Assembly: GCF_963669205.1 (NCBI RefSeq)
Contig: NZ_OY769915.1
Span: forward strand, 4,934,001 to 4,998,000
Source of the DNA: an uncultured Roseibium sp.
GTDB lineage: Bacteria; Pseudomonadota; Alphaproteobacteria; Rhizobiales; Stappiaceae
Direction: 5' to 3'
DNA length: 64,000 nt
How positions within the stretch are numbered: position 1 is the stretch's first letter; each line of letters begins with the position of its first letter. The position numbers and the translations under genes were made by a program. This document shows positions 52,171-60,819 of this stretch, one piece after another. The notes below the pieces were generated by a model. It did no database searches and was not told the DNA's origin. It saw nothing but the letters and a program-made list of their open reading frames with translations.

Positions 52171-53613
52171 CTAATTGCCGTAGGCAACCGAGGGCAGCCA
52201 GGTCGTGAGCGCCGGGAAATAGAACACGATCATCAAGCCGATCAGCTGCAGGATCACGAAGGGCACCACGCCCCTGTAGATATGTGCCAGCGTTACGCCC
52301 GGCGGACAGACACCCTTCAGATAGAACAGCGCAAAGCCGACGGGTGGCGTCAGGAACGAGGTCTGCAGCGTCACCGCCACCAGGATCGCGAACCAGACGA
52401 CCGACGGATCCCGGACCTGATCGAACCCGGGCACGGCCAAGTCAAGTCCGACGATGATCGGCAGCATCAGAGGCATGATGATGATCGTGATCTCGATCCA
52501 GTCGAGCAGGAAGCCAAGCAGGAAAACGATCAGCAGGATGAAGCCGACGGTCATGTAGGGGTCTTCGAACACCGAGAGAACCAGGTGCTGCACGATCTCG
52601 TCACCGCCATAGCGCCTGAGCACGAACGCAAAGAAGTTGGCGGCAAGAAAGATACCGACGATGTAGCCGGACGTGTTCAATGTGGACCGGCTTACGTCCT
52701 TGACCACCTTCCAGTTCAGCCTCCGGTTGGCCAGAGCCAGCAGCGTCGCCCCCATCGCCCCGAGGCCCGACGCTTCGGTCGGTGTCGCAATACCTGCGAA
52801 GATCGATCCCAGAACCAGCAGGATCAGGAACATGGGCGGCACGACGGCAAGGAGAACTTCCTTCACATCCTCCCAATGCACTTTTTCAGGCTTTTCAGGG
52901 GCTGGCATCGCCTTGGGATTGATCAGGCCATAGATGACGATAAAGACGATGTAGAGCGCCCCGAGGATCAGACCGGGGAACAGCGCGCCCATGAAGAGAT
53001 CGCCGAGGCTGATGGCCAACTGGTCGGACATGATGACCAGCATGATCGACGGCGGAATGAGGATTCCGAGCGTCCCGGCCGAGGCGATCGTTCCCGTGGC
53101 GATCGGTTTGGAATAATCCTGCTTCATCATTGCCGGCAGCGCCATGACGCCCAGAAGCGTGACGGATGCGCCGATGACGCCGGTGGACGCCGCCAGGATG
53201 ATGCCGATCAGCATCACCGTCAGCGACAGGCCGCCGCGCAGCGAGCCGAACAGCTTCTGCATGGAATGCATCATGCGCTGCGCGACCCCCGACTGGTCGA
53301 GCATCAGGCCCATGAAGATGAACATGGGCAGCGCAACAAGAACCGGATTCTTGACGATCCCGCCGAACAGCCGTCCGGACAACGCCTGCATGCGCTGATA
53401 GCTGATGCCGGTCCGGTCGAATTCGATGATATCGCGGAAAAACGAGCGGTTCGGGTCAAGCAGGAACTCGGCCAGCAGCACGAAGACGAGGCTGACTCCG
53501 ACAAGTGCCATGGCAACGGGAATGCCGCGAAACAGCATCCAGATGAAGGTGATGAACATCACCATGACGGCGATTTCGTTCAGCGTGAGAAACTGGCCAA
53601 TGAATTCAAGCAT
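52171..53613 (-). CDS. dctM: TRAP transporter large permease (DctM family)
   Basis: The 480-residue protein has a dozen hydrophobic segments and the DctM landmarks: MFIFMGLMLDQSGVAQRM near 97, LSLTVMLIGIILAASTGVIGASV near 128-150, and AGTLGILIPPSIMLVIM near 178-194. It forms the sodium-driven transport channel of a tripartite ATP-independent periplasmic system. It begins nine bases after the DctQ stop. Together with DctQ and DctP it forms a complete three-gene transporter. Confidence 0.94.
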   Translation of the reverse strand: MLEFIGQFLTLNEIAVMVMFITFIWMLFRGIPVAMALVGVSLVFVLLAEFLLDPNRSFFRDIIEFDRTGISYQRMQALSGRLFGGIVKNPVLVALPMFIFMGLMLDQSGVAQRMMHSMQKLFGSLRGGLSLTVMLIGIILAASTGVIGASVTLLGVMALPAMMKQDYSKPIATGTIASAGTLGILIPPSIMLVIMSDQLAISLGDLFMGALFPGLILGALYIVFIVIYGLINPKAMPAPEKPEKVHWEDVKEVLLAVVPPMFLILLVLGSIFAGIATPTEASGLGAMGATLLALANRRLNWKVVKDVSRSTLNTSGYIVGIFLAANFFAFVLRRYGGDEIVQHLVLSVFEDPYMTVGFILLIVFLLGFLLDWIEITIIIMPLMLPIIVGLDLAVPGFDQVRDPSVVWFAILVAVTLQTSFLTPPVGFALFYLKGVCPPGVTLAHIYRGVVPFVILQLIGLMIVFYFPALTTWLPSVAYGN

Positions 53614-53622
53614 CTATCTGTC

Positions 53623-54438
53623 TCACGCCGTCTTGTTGCGGCTGAATAGCCTGGCTGCGCCGATCACCACGAAGGTCAGGACCAGTGTAATCATGATCGT
53701 GTATTTGATGTCGTAGTTACCGACCTCGACCTCGTCGAAAATCACGTGCCGGCCAATGTCCCGCGCCGTCGTGTCGGGCGGGCTGATGAGCCACACCACC
53801 CACCAAAGCGCGTAATAAGTTGCAAGGTTCACCGCGAACATTGTCGAGGGAAACGCGTAGAGAAGCTGCTTCCAGAGGACCGGCCGGGTCATCTTGGACA
53901 GAAGACGCACATAGATCGACCAGGCTGCCACCGCCATCAGAATGAAGGACAGGTTCATCAGGGTCTTGAGGATCCAGAGATTGTGCAACCCATTCGGGCT
54001 GTCGGACCCTTCGTCTGCCTTGATCGATGACAGGGTATAGTGCAGCGTGACGTCCCAGCTCAGGATAATGAACGGCAGAAAAAGCCAGGTCAGGGCGACG
54101 ATGTCGGTCCTGAGCTTCTTCTCTCTGGAATAGCCGTCATAAAGGATATCTACGCGCACGTGGCTATTCGTGGTCACGGCATAGGCGATGCCGACCAGCA
54201 CTGCAGATCCATAGAGCCACCACTGGAAATCGTCTAGCCAGGCCTGGTTCATCCCGGCGCCGCGCAGGACAACCTGGGAGCAGATTGCGACCATCAGGAA
54301 CGGGAAAAGCCATGCAAAGAGATTGGAAATGAAAACCACGAACCGGTCGCCCGCGTTTTGTTCCTCGCGTCCAACCGCGCCCGGATCCGTGATCGCGACG
54401 CTGCCGTCGGCTGAAATGACTTCTTCAGGCTTGTCCAT
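53623..54438 (-). CDS. dctQ: TRAP transporter small permease (DctQ family)
   Basis: The 271-residue protein is larger than many DctQ proteins. Four or five membrane segments are visible (LFAWLFPFLMVAICSQVVLR, DDFQWWLYGSAVLVGIAYAV, VALTWLFLPFIILSWDV, LMNLSFILMAVAAWSIYVR, and a last one near the C-terminus). The WLDDFQWWLYGSAVL and SHVRVDILYD blocks are typical of the family. GGGGAGCAT precedes ATG 54438. It sits between the DctP and DctM genes, after an intercistronic hairpin. Confidence 0.9.
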   Translation of the reverse strand: MDKPEEVISADGSVAITDPGAVGREEQNAGDRFVVFISNLFAWLFPFLMVAICSQVVLRGAGMNQAWLDDFQWWLYGSAVLVGIAYAVTTNSHVRVDILYDGYSREKKLRTDIVALTWLFLPFIILSWDVTLHYTLSSIKADEGSDSPNGLHNLWILKTLMNLSFILMAVAAWSIYVRLLSKMTRPVLWKQLLYAFPSTMFAVNLATYYALWWVVWLISPPDTTARDIGRHVIFDEVEVGNYDIKYTIMITLVLTFVVIGAARLFSRNKTA

Positions 54439-54488
54439 ATGCTCCCCGCCTTGCCTGCGATATGCCGGGCGCCTCCACACCCAGCAGA

Positions 54489-54514
54489 ATACCGGGGCGG
54501 TGACGCCCCGGTAT
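54489..54514 (-). promoter_or_regulatory. Intercistronic stem-loop between dctP and dctQ
   Basis: ATACCGGGGCG and its complement pair around GTGA, a perfect 11-bp stem with no T-run. Such hairpins downstream of binding-protein genes protect the upstream mRNA and cause the binding protein to be made in excess over the permease. Confidence 0.65.
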
Positions 54515-54557
54515 GCATTGTGTCGTCCGGGATTCCGGACGGATCAGTAGAGCCCGC

Positions 54558-55607
54558 TTAGTTGCGCGGACGCGGCAGGTAGATGTTGTCGTTCCAGACC
54601 TTGTAGCCGGCACGGAACTCCTGGAGATTGTCCCAGACTTCCTTGAAGAACGCATCTTCAGCAGCCAGCTCGGCAGCGACTTCGACCCACGCAGTTTCGA
54701 AAGCGGCGAGCATTTCCGGCGACCACTGCTTGATGGTTACACCGTTCTTTTCGACGTTTTCCTGCATCGCATCAAAGTTGGTGGCTTCACCTTCTGCGAA
54801 GTTGTCGGTGATGTTCGCCATGCAGGCGATCTGGATCTGGTTCTGGGCGACTTCGTCGAGATCGTCCCAGCGGTCCTTGTTGATCAGGAGCTCGAACATC
54901 GTTGCCGGCTGGTGCCAGCCCGGAAAGTAGTTGTACTTCGCGATGTTGTGGAACCCGAGACGTGCATCGATCCGCGGCATGGAGAATTCGGTCGCATCGA
55001 TCGCACCGCGCTCCAGCGCCGGGAAGATATCACCACCAGCGAGCAGCGACGTGGACACGCCGAGTTTCTGCATCACTTCCGCGCCGAGGCCGAAGAAACG
55101 CATGTTCAGACCTTCAAGATCTTCAAGACCGTTGATCTCGTTCTTGAACCAGCCGGACGTTTCCGGAGCGATGATCCCGCAGGGAATGACGTGAACGTTG
55201 TATCCGTTTTCGTCATACATGCGCTGGAACAGTTCCGCGCCATCGCCATAGAGCATCCATGCGAGGAATTCCCCGGCTTCCGGACCGAACGGCACGGCGG
55301 CAAACAGCGAGGCGGCCGGGATCTTGCCCTGCCAGTACCCGGATGTCGTGTAGGCAGCATCAACCGATCCGCTGGAAACGGCGTCAAGCGCTTCAAGGGC
55401 TGGAACCAGCTCGCCCGGATCGAAGTGCTCGAACTCGACATCGTTGGAGATGGAATTGATCTTTTCGGTAAAGCCCACGGCAGCGGTGCCGAGGATCGGC
55501 AGGTTTTTGCCGAAGGCCGAAGTCATTTCGAAGGCTTCCTGAGCGGCAGCCGGTGCCGTCAATGCAAGGCTCGTCGCCGCTGCAATGGCGAAAGTACGGA
55601 TCGTCAT
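54558..55607 (-). CDS. dctP: TRAP transporter substrate-binding protein (DctP/TakP-like)
   Basis: The 349-residue protein has a signal peptide (MTIRTFAIAAATSLALTAPA, cleaved near AAAQ-EA). The mature part shows the DctP-fold blocks LEALDAVSSGSVDAAYTTSG, GLNMRFFGLGAEVMQKLG with the conserved Arg, LLAGGDIFPALERGAIDATE and NYFPGWHQP. The last two resemble the TakP/monocarboxylate-oxoacid subgroup, so a keto acid or a related carboxylate is a plausible ligand. GGGAAACAT precedes the ATG. It is the first gene of the dctPQM operon. Confidence 0.93.
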   Translation of the reverse strand: MTIRTFAIAAATSLALTAPAAAQEAFEMTSAFGKNLPILGTAAVGFTEKINSISNDVEFEHFDPGELVPALEALDAVSSGSVDAAYTTSGYWQGKIPAASLFAAVPFGPEAGEFLAWMLYGDGAELFQRMYDENGYNVHVIPCGIIAPETSGWFKNEINGLEDLEGLNMRFFGLGAEVMQKLGVSTSLLAGGDIFPALERGAIDATEFSMPRIDARLGFHNIAKYNYFPGWHQPATMFELLINKDRWDDLDEVAQNQIQIACMANITDNFAEGEATNFDAMQENVEKNGVTIKQWSPEMLAAFETAWVEVAAELAAEDAFFKEVWDNLQEFRAGYKVWNDNIYLPRPRN

Positions 55608-55860
55608 ATGTTTCCCCCTGGGTTTTTTTGTGGGCCTTGACCGGCCCTTTGGAAAAAGAAACGTACGCAACTTACTTAGCGCAGTCAGCCAAAAGTGTTA
55701 ATCCCCGGCTTTCGTATAAAGCGGGTTTGCGATGCCCTAAGTCTTTTTCTTTTCGTTGAAAAAAGATTTTCGGCAGCGTTTTCGCGCACAAACCGGAAAA
55801 CGGTCCTATTGTTTTGACGGTCGGCTTCCCCGCGTCCGGTCGGATCAGACAGGTTGCTCC

Positions 55861-57024
55861 ATGAACAATGACGCCACGATATCAAGTGATGAGATCATCC
55901 GCTGGCTGATGGTCGCAGGACCCCGCCTGGAAACGCCCTCGGCATTGCTGAACGGCTACAGCCTGAAACTCCGCGAAGCCGGACTTCAGGTCGACCGGTC
56001 GACACTCGGCGCGCCGATCCTGCACCCGATCGCGAAGTCATCCTATGTTTTCTGGGATCTGGAGACCGGCCCGGAGCAACGCTGGTTCGTCTATACGCCG
56101 GACCAGATGGAAATGCTGAAGGCGAGCCCGATCCACAAGATCTACACGCGCGGCGAAGCAACATCGCTGCGCCTGGATCTGCCGGGCGAAAGGAGCCGTT
56201 ACCCGATCGGTGAGGATCTGTGGGCGGAGAGGTACCATCAATACGAGGCCCTGCCGCTGCAGTTCTCCGATGAAACCTTCAAGGTCCTGACCCTCGCCAC
56301 CAAGTCGCCCGGCGGATTTGACGGCCACGCCAAGGCCCTGATCGACACGACGCTGCCCGCGCTGACGCTTGTGTTCGAGGGTTTCATCGCGCGCAACACC
56401 GCAAGAACGCTCATGGAGACCTATGTCGGCACGAGGGCCGGTCTACGGGTACTTGATGGCGAGATCGCCCGAGGTGACGGCAGCACCATCGATGCGGTGA
56501 TCTGGTTTTCCGATCTGCGCGGTTTCACCTCCCTGGCGCAATCGCGCAGCGAGGATGATCTGCTGAAACTTCTGAACGACTACTTCGGCACGCTGACGGA
56601 CGCGATCGAGGCCCATTCCGGCGAAGTCCTGAAGTTCATCGGGGATGCCCTGTTGGCGGTGTTTCCGCATCAACATGATGTCGGAGCAGCCGTCGGAAGA
56701 GCGGAAGCCGCGGCCCTGCAGGTTGCAGGAGCAGACCGGCCGCGGACCGACTATACGTTTGGCATCGGCCTTCATCCCGGCTCGGTCTTTTATGGCAATG
56801 TCGGCGGCGGCAACCGGCTCGACTTCACCGTCATCGGGTCGTCGGTCAACATCGCCAGCCGCATCGAGGGCCTGTGCGGTCCGCTCGGCGAAACCGTTCT
56901 GGCCTCCGGCGACTTCGCGGCAAAATCGGAAAACAGCTGGCGGTCCGTCGGACCCCGCGAGCTGAAGGGCGTCGCCGATCCTCTGGAGATCTTCGCACCG
57001 GTCGTGCCTCAACGCAGATCATAA
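55861..57024 (+). CDS. Class III adenylate/guanylate cyclase
   Basis: The 387-residue cytoplasmic protein has an N-terminal sensor-like region (about 1-195, unassigned) and a C-terminal cyclase domain. The metal-binding Asp lies in WFSDLRGFTSLAQS near 220, the second in LKFIGDALLAVFP near 263, and the substrate and transition-state residues lie in RLDFTVIGSSVNIASRIEG near 321-338 (Asn and Arg of VNIASR). The key residues look intact, so it should make cAMP or a related nucleotide. The start at 55861 was set by homology; an upstream in-frame ATG at 55756 gives atypical sequence. It is divergent from the TRAP operon. MITE copy 2 begins 12 bases after its stop. Confidence 0.9.
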   Translation: MNNDATISSDEIIRWLMVAGPRLETPSALLNGYSLKLREAGLQVDRSTLGAPILHPIAKSSYVFWDLETGPEQRWFVYTPDQMEMLKASPIHKIYTRGEATSLRLDLPGERSRYPIGEDLWAERYHQYEALPLQFSDETFKVLTLATKSPGGFDGHAKALIDTTLPALTLVFEGFIARNTARTLMETYVGTRAGLRVLDGEIARGDGSTIDAVIWFSDLRGFTSLAQSRSEDDLLKLLNDYFGTLTDAIEAHSGEVLKFIGDALLAVFPHQHDVGAAVGRAEAAALQVAGADRPRTDYTFGIGLHPGSVFYGNVGGGNRLDFTVIGSSVNIASRIEGLCGPLGETVLASGDFAAKSENSWRSVGPRELKGVADPLEIFAPVVPQRRS

Positions 57025-57035
57025 CCAGACCGGGC

Positions 57036-57358
57036 TAGGGCACGGACCCATAAATGAGGCTGAAATGGCATGCGAAATGGCGAAATTCCGTCAGGAAGGG
57101 TGTGCGGAGCGGGCTTCGTGCCCGGTCAAGCACGCTGACGACACGGGGTAAAGCCATTTCCATGTCCTTCGGATTTGACCGGATTGCGCCTCCCCGGCGT
57201 CGCGGAAGGCTCGAAAATGAACCACATTTCCTGCGCTTCCGCTCCTTGAGGAGAAGCAATCCGCCTCAAACCATTTCCGCCTCATTTATGAGTCCGTACC
57301 AAAGGGTACAGCCCCGTTTCTGCCGCCAAATCGGCTTCAATTATGAGTCCGTACGCTA
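57036..57358. mobile_element. MITE-like element, copy 2 (323 bp, inverted, with extra right end)
   Basis: This copy reads as the reverse complement of the element at 42853-43120. Left end TAGGGCACGGACCCATAAATG, inner right end GGTACGGACTCATAAATGAG (complement, ending 57300). About 55 bp further on a second right end occurs, TAGCGTACGGACTCATAATTG (complement, from 57358), again bounded by TA. The outer length is therefore 323 bp against 268 bp for copy 1. The last TA falls inside the TAG stop codon of the gene at 57356. Short frames inside it are not protein-like. Confidence 0.8.
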
Positions 57359-57811
57359 GTCGATCCGGTCAGGCAGGCCGCGTCCGTTGTTCCACCATCG
57401 GTTCGGATTGCCGCTGTTCGGGTCATAGGCCGCCCTGGAGGCCCAGTCCTCACGCAGGAAGATCACCGGTTCTTCGTAGTGATGGACAAGAAGGATCGCA
57501 TCCATCACCTTTTCGAGAATCGCCTGATCCCGTTCAATGGAGATCTTGAGTTCCACCATCGGGTAGGTTTCGGTGTTTCCCGCCTCGAAACCTGCCACGT
57601 GGGTGGTCGTCGTGGATCCTGGTTCCGGTTGCGCGGTTTCCCTGCCGACGGCGGAAATACTCGCATTGCGCTGGTACCGCCCGAAGCTCAGCGGATGCAC
57701 TTTCATAACTTCGTCGAGAATGCGGTCGGTATCCCCTGGCAGGGTCTGTATCTCCAGGGTCCAGACCGGCACGAAGGTACCGGATTTTGCCGAATAAGCG
57801 TCAAGAAGCAT
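57356..57811 (-). CDS. Small protein with CutA/YqfO-like fold, unknown function
   Basis: The 151-residue protein begins MLLDAYSAKSGTFVPVWTLE. Its C-terminal half, MVELKISIERDQAILEKVMD then AILLVHHYEEPVIFLRE, resembles the CutA1 and YqfO/Nif3-insert ferredoxin-like fold, where HxYEEP is typical. These folds form trimers and bind metals or small ligands; the function here is unknown. The stop TAG coincides with the end of MITE copy 2, so the element may have fixed or altered the C-terminus (WWNNGRGLPDRID). It is divergent from the GbsR-type regulator. Confidence 0.6.
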   Translation of the reverse strand: MLLDAYSAKSGTFVPVWTLEIQTLPGDTDRILDEVMKVHPLSFGRYQRNASISAVGRETAQPEPGSTTTTHVAGFEAGNTETYPMVELKISIERDQAILEKVMDAILLVHHYEEPVIFLREDWASRAAYDPNSGNPNRWWNNGRGLPDRID

Positions 57812-57969
57812 GCGTTCGCTCCGTCTTGGAGATTAAGTTGTTCTTATTTTGTTCCAATGATCTCTCTACGTCAACAAGTCTCACGATGTCTCTCGCGGGC
57901 CTGATCCAACCGATGCCGGACGGACACGATTTCAAGCGGGCCTTGACTCCTGCTCAGATTTGACAGATA

Positions 57970-57987
57970 TTTCTGTCATGACAGAAA
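57970..57987. promoter_or_regulatory. Perfect 18-bp palindrome over the regulator start codon
   Basis: TTTCTGTCATGACAGAAA is fully palindromic and contains the ATG of the GbsR-type gene (57978-57980) at its centre. A further half-site, GACAGA, lies just upstream at 57962-57967. Binding by the encoded regulator would block its own expression. Confidence 0.75.
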
Positions 57988-58538
57988 TTACCGACAAAGA
58001 TAAAAATTCTTCAAGATCCCGGTTCATCCTCTATTGGGGAGACATGGGAAGCCAGTGGGGCGTGAACAGGTCCGTGGCGCAGATCCACGCCCTTCTGTAT
58101 CTCAGCACCGAACCGCTCAATGCGGAACAGATCTCCGAGGAACTCGGGATCGCGCGCTCCAACGTCTCCAATTCCCTGAAGGAACTGGTCGGCTGGAAGC
58201 TGATCCAGCGCGTGCCCGTCGCGGGTGACCGGCGTGAGCATTTTATCGCCGAGACCGATGTCTGGGAAATGGCGCTGCTCATCGCCAGGGGCCGCAAGGA
58301 GCGGGAGATCGATCCGGCAATCCGGGCGATCGACATGTGCGTGACACAGGCGGAGACCGAAACCGCCCTCGATCCCGAGGTGCTCGGGCGCATGCACGCC
58401 ATGCAGGATTTCCTGGCCACGGCTGACAAATGGTCGGCCCAGATGCTCAGCGTTCCAAAGTCCAATCTCGCCGCCTTGATGAAGATGGGCAACAAGGTGC
58501 TCACCCTCCTGAAGATCGGCGGCAAGACTTCGAGATAG
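57978..58538 (+). CDS. GbsR/MarR family transcriptional regulator
   Basis: The 186-residue protein carries the GbsR-type winged helix: GDMGSQWGVNRSVAQIHALL, STEPLNAEQISEELGIARSN, VSNSLKELVGWKLIQRVPVAG (residues about 22-82). The start ATG 57978 is inside a perfect palindrome and has no ribosome binding site in front, so the mRNA may be leaderless or the start further in. It lies 70 bp upstream of the DUF4166 gene, whose leader has a similar site, so it probably controls itself and that operon. The signal is unknown. Confidence 0.85.
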   Translation: MTEITDKDKNSSRSRFILYWGDMGSQWGVNRSVAQIHALLYLSTEPLNAEQISEELGIARSNVSNSLKELVGWKLIQRVPVAGDRREHFIAETDVWEMALLIARGRKEREIDPAIRAIDMCVTQAETETALDPEVLGRMHAMQDFLATADKWSAQMLSVPKSNLAALMKMGNKVLTLLKIGGKTSR

Positions 58539-58561
58539 CTGCAAATTTTTTTTGCTCACTA

Positions 58562-58581
58562 ATTTCTCTTTTTACAGAAAT
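58562..58581. promoter_or_regulatory. Degenerate second operator site before the DUF4166 gene
   Basis: ATTTCTCTTTTTACAGAAAT keeps both outer halves (ATTTCT and ACAGAAAT) of the palindrome at 57970-57987. It lies 26 bp before the DUF4166 gene start and supports a shared regulator. Confidence 0.5.
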
Positions 58582-58607
58582 AACAAATAAAACAGGAAGG
58601 ACTGGAC

Positions 58608-59261
58608 ATGCTGGAGAACATCGACGGTCACCATGGCACAGCGCTCCCGGATCAACGGTTCCGCCGGTTGCTCGGCGAACCGGCCTGGCAGGCACTCCCC
58701 CCGTCCGTCCGCCGCCGCTTCGGCAAACGCCTGAAAGGCGGATCGAGCGTGGTCTATCAGGGCATCGTCGTCTCGATGCGGCGCAATTTCGCCGGCCGCA
58801 TCCTTTCACATCTGGCAAGGCTCGTCGGTGCACCGCTTCCCCATGACATGACATCCGTAAACCAGCCTGCCGTTGTCACGGTCACCGAAGACTGCGCAGG
58901 AGACGGACAGTTCTGGATCCGGCAATACGGCCGGGCCTCCGGCTTTCCGCAGGTCATTCACAGTTCGAAACGCTTTGCCGGTCCGACCGGGATCGAGGAA
59001 TATATCGGTTCGGGGATCGGCATGGCGCTTCGCGTCGGTGTCGCAGACGACGGACTGAGCTTCACAAGCGACCATTACTTTCTGCAGTTCCGGTCATGGC
59101 GGCTGCGGCTGCCCGGCTGGTGCAGCCCCGGTGCGCTGATCATTACCCACCGGGACCTCGGCGGCACCCGGTTCCTGTTTTCTCTCACCCTTGAAAGCCG
59201 GTTTTTCGGCGAGCTCATCCACCAGGATGCGCTGTTTCACGACATGGAGGTTCAACCATGA
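58608..59261 (+). CDS. DUF4166 domain protein
   Basis: The 217-residue protein shows the DUF4166 pattern: RFRRLLGEPAWQALPPSVRR near 17-36, VTVTEDCAGDGQFWIRQYGR near 89-108, and HYFLQFRSWRLRLPGW near 155. There is no signal peptide. The start has AACAGGAAGGACTGGAC upstream. It overlaps the next gene by four bases (ATGA at 59258). Proteins of this family often sit beside a TIGR01777 epimerase, and sometimes the two are fused. The biochemical role is unknown. Confidence 0.85.
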   Translation: MLENIDGHHGTALPDQRFRRLLGEPAWQALPPSVRRRFGKRLKGGSSVVYQGIVVSMRRNFAGRILSHLARLVGAPLPHDMTSVNQPAVVTVTEDCAGDGQFWIRQYGRASGFPQVIHSSKRFAGPTGIEEYIGSGIGMALRVGVADDGLSFTSDHYFLQFRSWRLRLPGWCSPGALIITHRDLGGTRFLFSLTLESRFFGELIHQDALFHDMEVQP

Positions 59262-60757
59262 CAGATCCCTTTCTCTGGACCCTGATTTCCATTCAGATAG
59301 CCATGGGCCTGTTCGACACGCTCTTTCATCATGAGCTGACTGAACGCCTTGCCTGGCGTGCGTCCCAAAAACTGGAGTTGCGGCTGCACGGCGTCAGGAA
59401 CTTCTTTTACGGGCTGATCTTTCTCTGCTTTGCCTGGATCGAGCCGCACGGTCTGTTTGCCACGGCACTGGCCCTGGTTCTCGTTGTTGAGGTGATGATC
59501 ACGCTCTGGGACTTCGTCGAAGAGGATCTCTCGCGCAAGCTCCCCTGGACCGAGCGCATCAATCACACACTGCTGACCTTGAACTACGGTGCAATCCTTG
59601 CCCTTCTCGCCCCGATCCTGTGGCAGTGGAGCCAGTTGCCGACGGCCGCAACCTTGGTCAGTTACGGATGGTGGAGTGTGATGGCAAGTCTCGCCGCATG
59701 CGGCGTCGCCGTGTTCGCAGCGCGCGACCTGCTGGCGGCCGCAAGAAGTGAACGGCTGTTGCGCGGCGACCCGGCGGAACTCGTGTCGGTCCTGCCGCCG
59801 CACCGGCATGTTCTCGTGACCGGTGGCACCGGATTTGTCGGCTCACGTCTCGTCGAGGCGCTGGTTTCGGCCGGCCACGACGTCACCGTTCTGACACGCG
59901 ATGTCAGAAAAGCCGAGGCGCTTCGTCACCCGGTGCGCGTGATCACGAGCCTGGACCAGGTCAGGAACGACGCGCATTTCGATGCGCTGGTGAACCTTGC
60001 CGGTGATCCGATCGCGAACGGCCTCTGGACCGCAAAGAAACGCGCGCGGATCATCCGGTCACGCGTCGAAACGACCGAGGCTCTGGAGGCTCTGGTTGCC
60101 CGTCTCGACAGCAAACCGGACTGCCTGATCAGCGGATCTGCCATCGGCTGGTACGGTCCGCACGGCGATGAAGTGCTCACGGAAAAATCGGAACCGGCAG
60201 CGGCCTTTACCCAGCAAGTTTGCGCGCGCTGGGAGCAGGCGGCTGCGAAAATCGAAAACTTCAACGTTCGTGTCATCCGGCTGCGCATGGGTCTCGTGCT
60301 CGGCGTCGACGGCGGCATGCTGGCACAGCTCCTGACACCGTTTGAATTCGGCGGCGGTGCAAGGCTCGGCGATGGCCGGCAATGGATGTCGTGGATCGAG
60401 CGGGACGACCTCATCCGGGTCATTGCGCACGCGATTGCGGACGGCACATTGAGCGGGCCGGTCAACGCCACGGCTCCGGTACCCGTGCGCAACGATGCCT
60501 TCACGCGCGCCGTTGCTCAAGCTGTTCGCAGGCCGGCATTCCTGCGCTTGCCTGCGTGGGCACTGGCATGGGCCCTTGGTGACATGGCGCGTGAAACAAT
60601 GCTGGTCAGCCAGCGCGTCATTCCAAAGAAGCTCATTGATCACGGATTTGAATTTCGGCATGCCGAGATCGCGCCGATGATGCGCAAGATCACCGGCGCA
60701 AAACCGGAGCCTTCGGCAAACGTTCCGGGGACGGACACGGCCGCCGCAAAACCCTGA
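59258..60757 (+). CDS. TIGR01777 family epimerase with N-terminal membrane domain
   Basis: The 499-residue protein joins an N-terminal membrane part (about residues 1-165; MTDPFLWTLISIQIAMGLFD, then several hydrophobic segments up to ASLAACGVAVFAARDLL) to a YfcH/TIGR01777 short-chain dehydrogenase domain. The NAD(P) motif is VLVTGGTGFVGSRLVEAL near 187-204, SAIGWYGPHGDEVLTE marks the active-site Tyr region near 295, and RMGLVLGVDGGML follows. It overlaps the DUF4166 gene start-stop. Substrates of this family are not established. A membrane-associated redox or isomerase step regulated by the upstream GbsR-type protein is a fair guess. Confidence 0.85.
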   Translation: MTDPFLWTLISIQIAMGLFDTLFHHELTERLAWRASQKLELRLHGVRNFFYGLIFLCFAWIEPHGLFATALALVLVVEVMITLWDFVEEDLSRKLPWTERINHTLLTLNYGAILALLAPILWQWSQLPTAATLVSYGWWSVMASLAACGVAVFAARDLLAAARSERLLRGDPAELVSVLPPHRHVLVTGGTGFVGSRLVEALVSAGHDVTVLTRDVRKAEALRHPVRVITSLDQVRNDAHFDALVNLAGDPIANGLWTAKKRARIIRSRVETTEALEALVARLDSKPDCLISGSAIGWYGPHGDEVLTEKSEPAAAFTQQVCARWEQAAAKIENFNVRVIRLRMGLVLGVDGGMLAQLLTPFEFGGGARLGDGRQWMSWIERDDLIRVIAHAIADGTLSGPVNATAPVPVRNDAFTRAVAQAVRRPAFLRLPAWALAWALGDMARETMLVSQRVIPKKLIDHGFEFRHAEIAPMMRKITGAKPEPSANVPGTDTAAAKP

Positions 60758-60778
60758 CTGGGCATGGCTTTCAATCCG

Positions 60779-60819
60779 GACCGGATCGGGACGGCCTTGT
60801 CGGCGGTCCCGGCCCGGTC
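60779..60819. terminator. Convergent hairpin
   Basis: Two 14-base arms (60779-60792 and 60806-60819) match in 12 positions around a 13-base loop, between convergent genes and overlapping the stop of the minus-strand gene. No T-run is present. Confidence 0.45.

Noticed and set aside
52099..53649. 516-codon frame opposite the DctM gene, longer than DctM itself
   Set aside because: Its translation is rich in Gln, Asp, His and Arg with no hydrophobic core, as expected for the complement of membrane-protein codons.
57054..57359. Open frames of about 90-100 codons inside the MITE copies
   Set aside because: They recur only because the element recurs; they have no ribosome binding site or domain and run across the element end.
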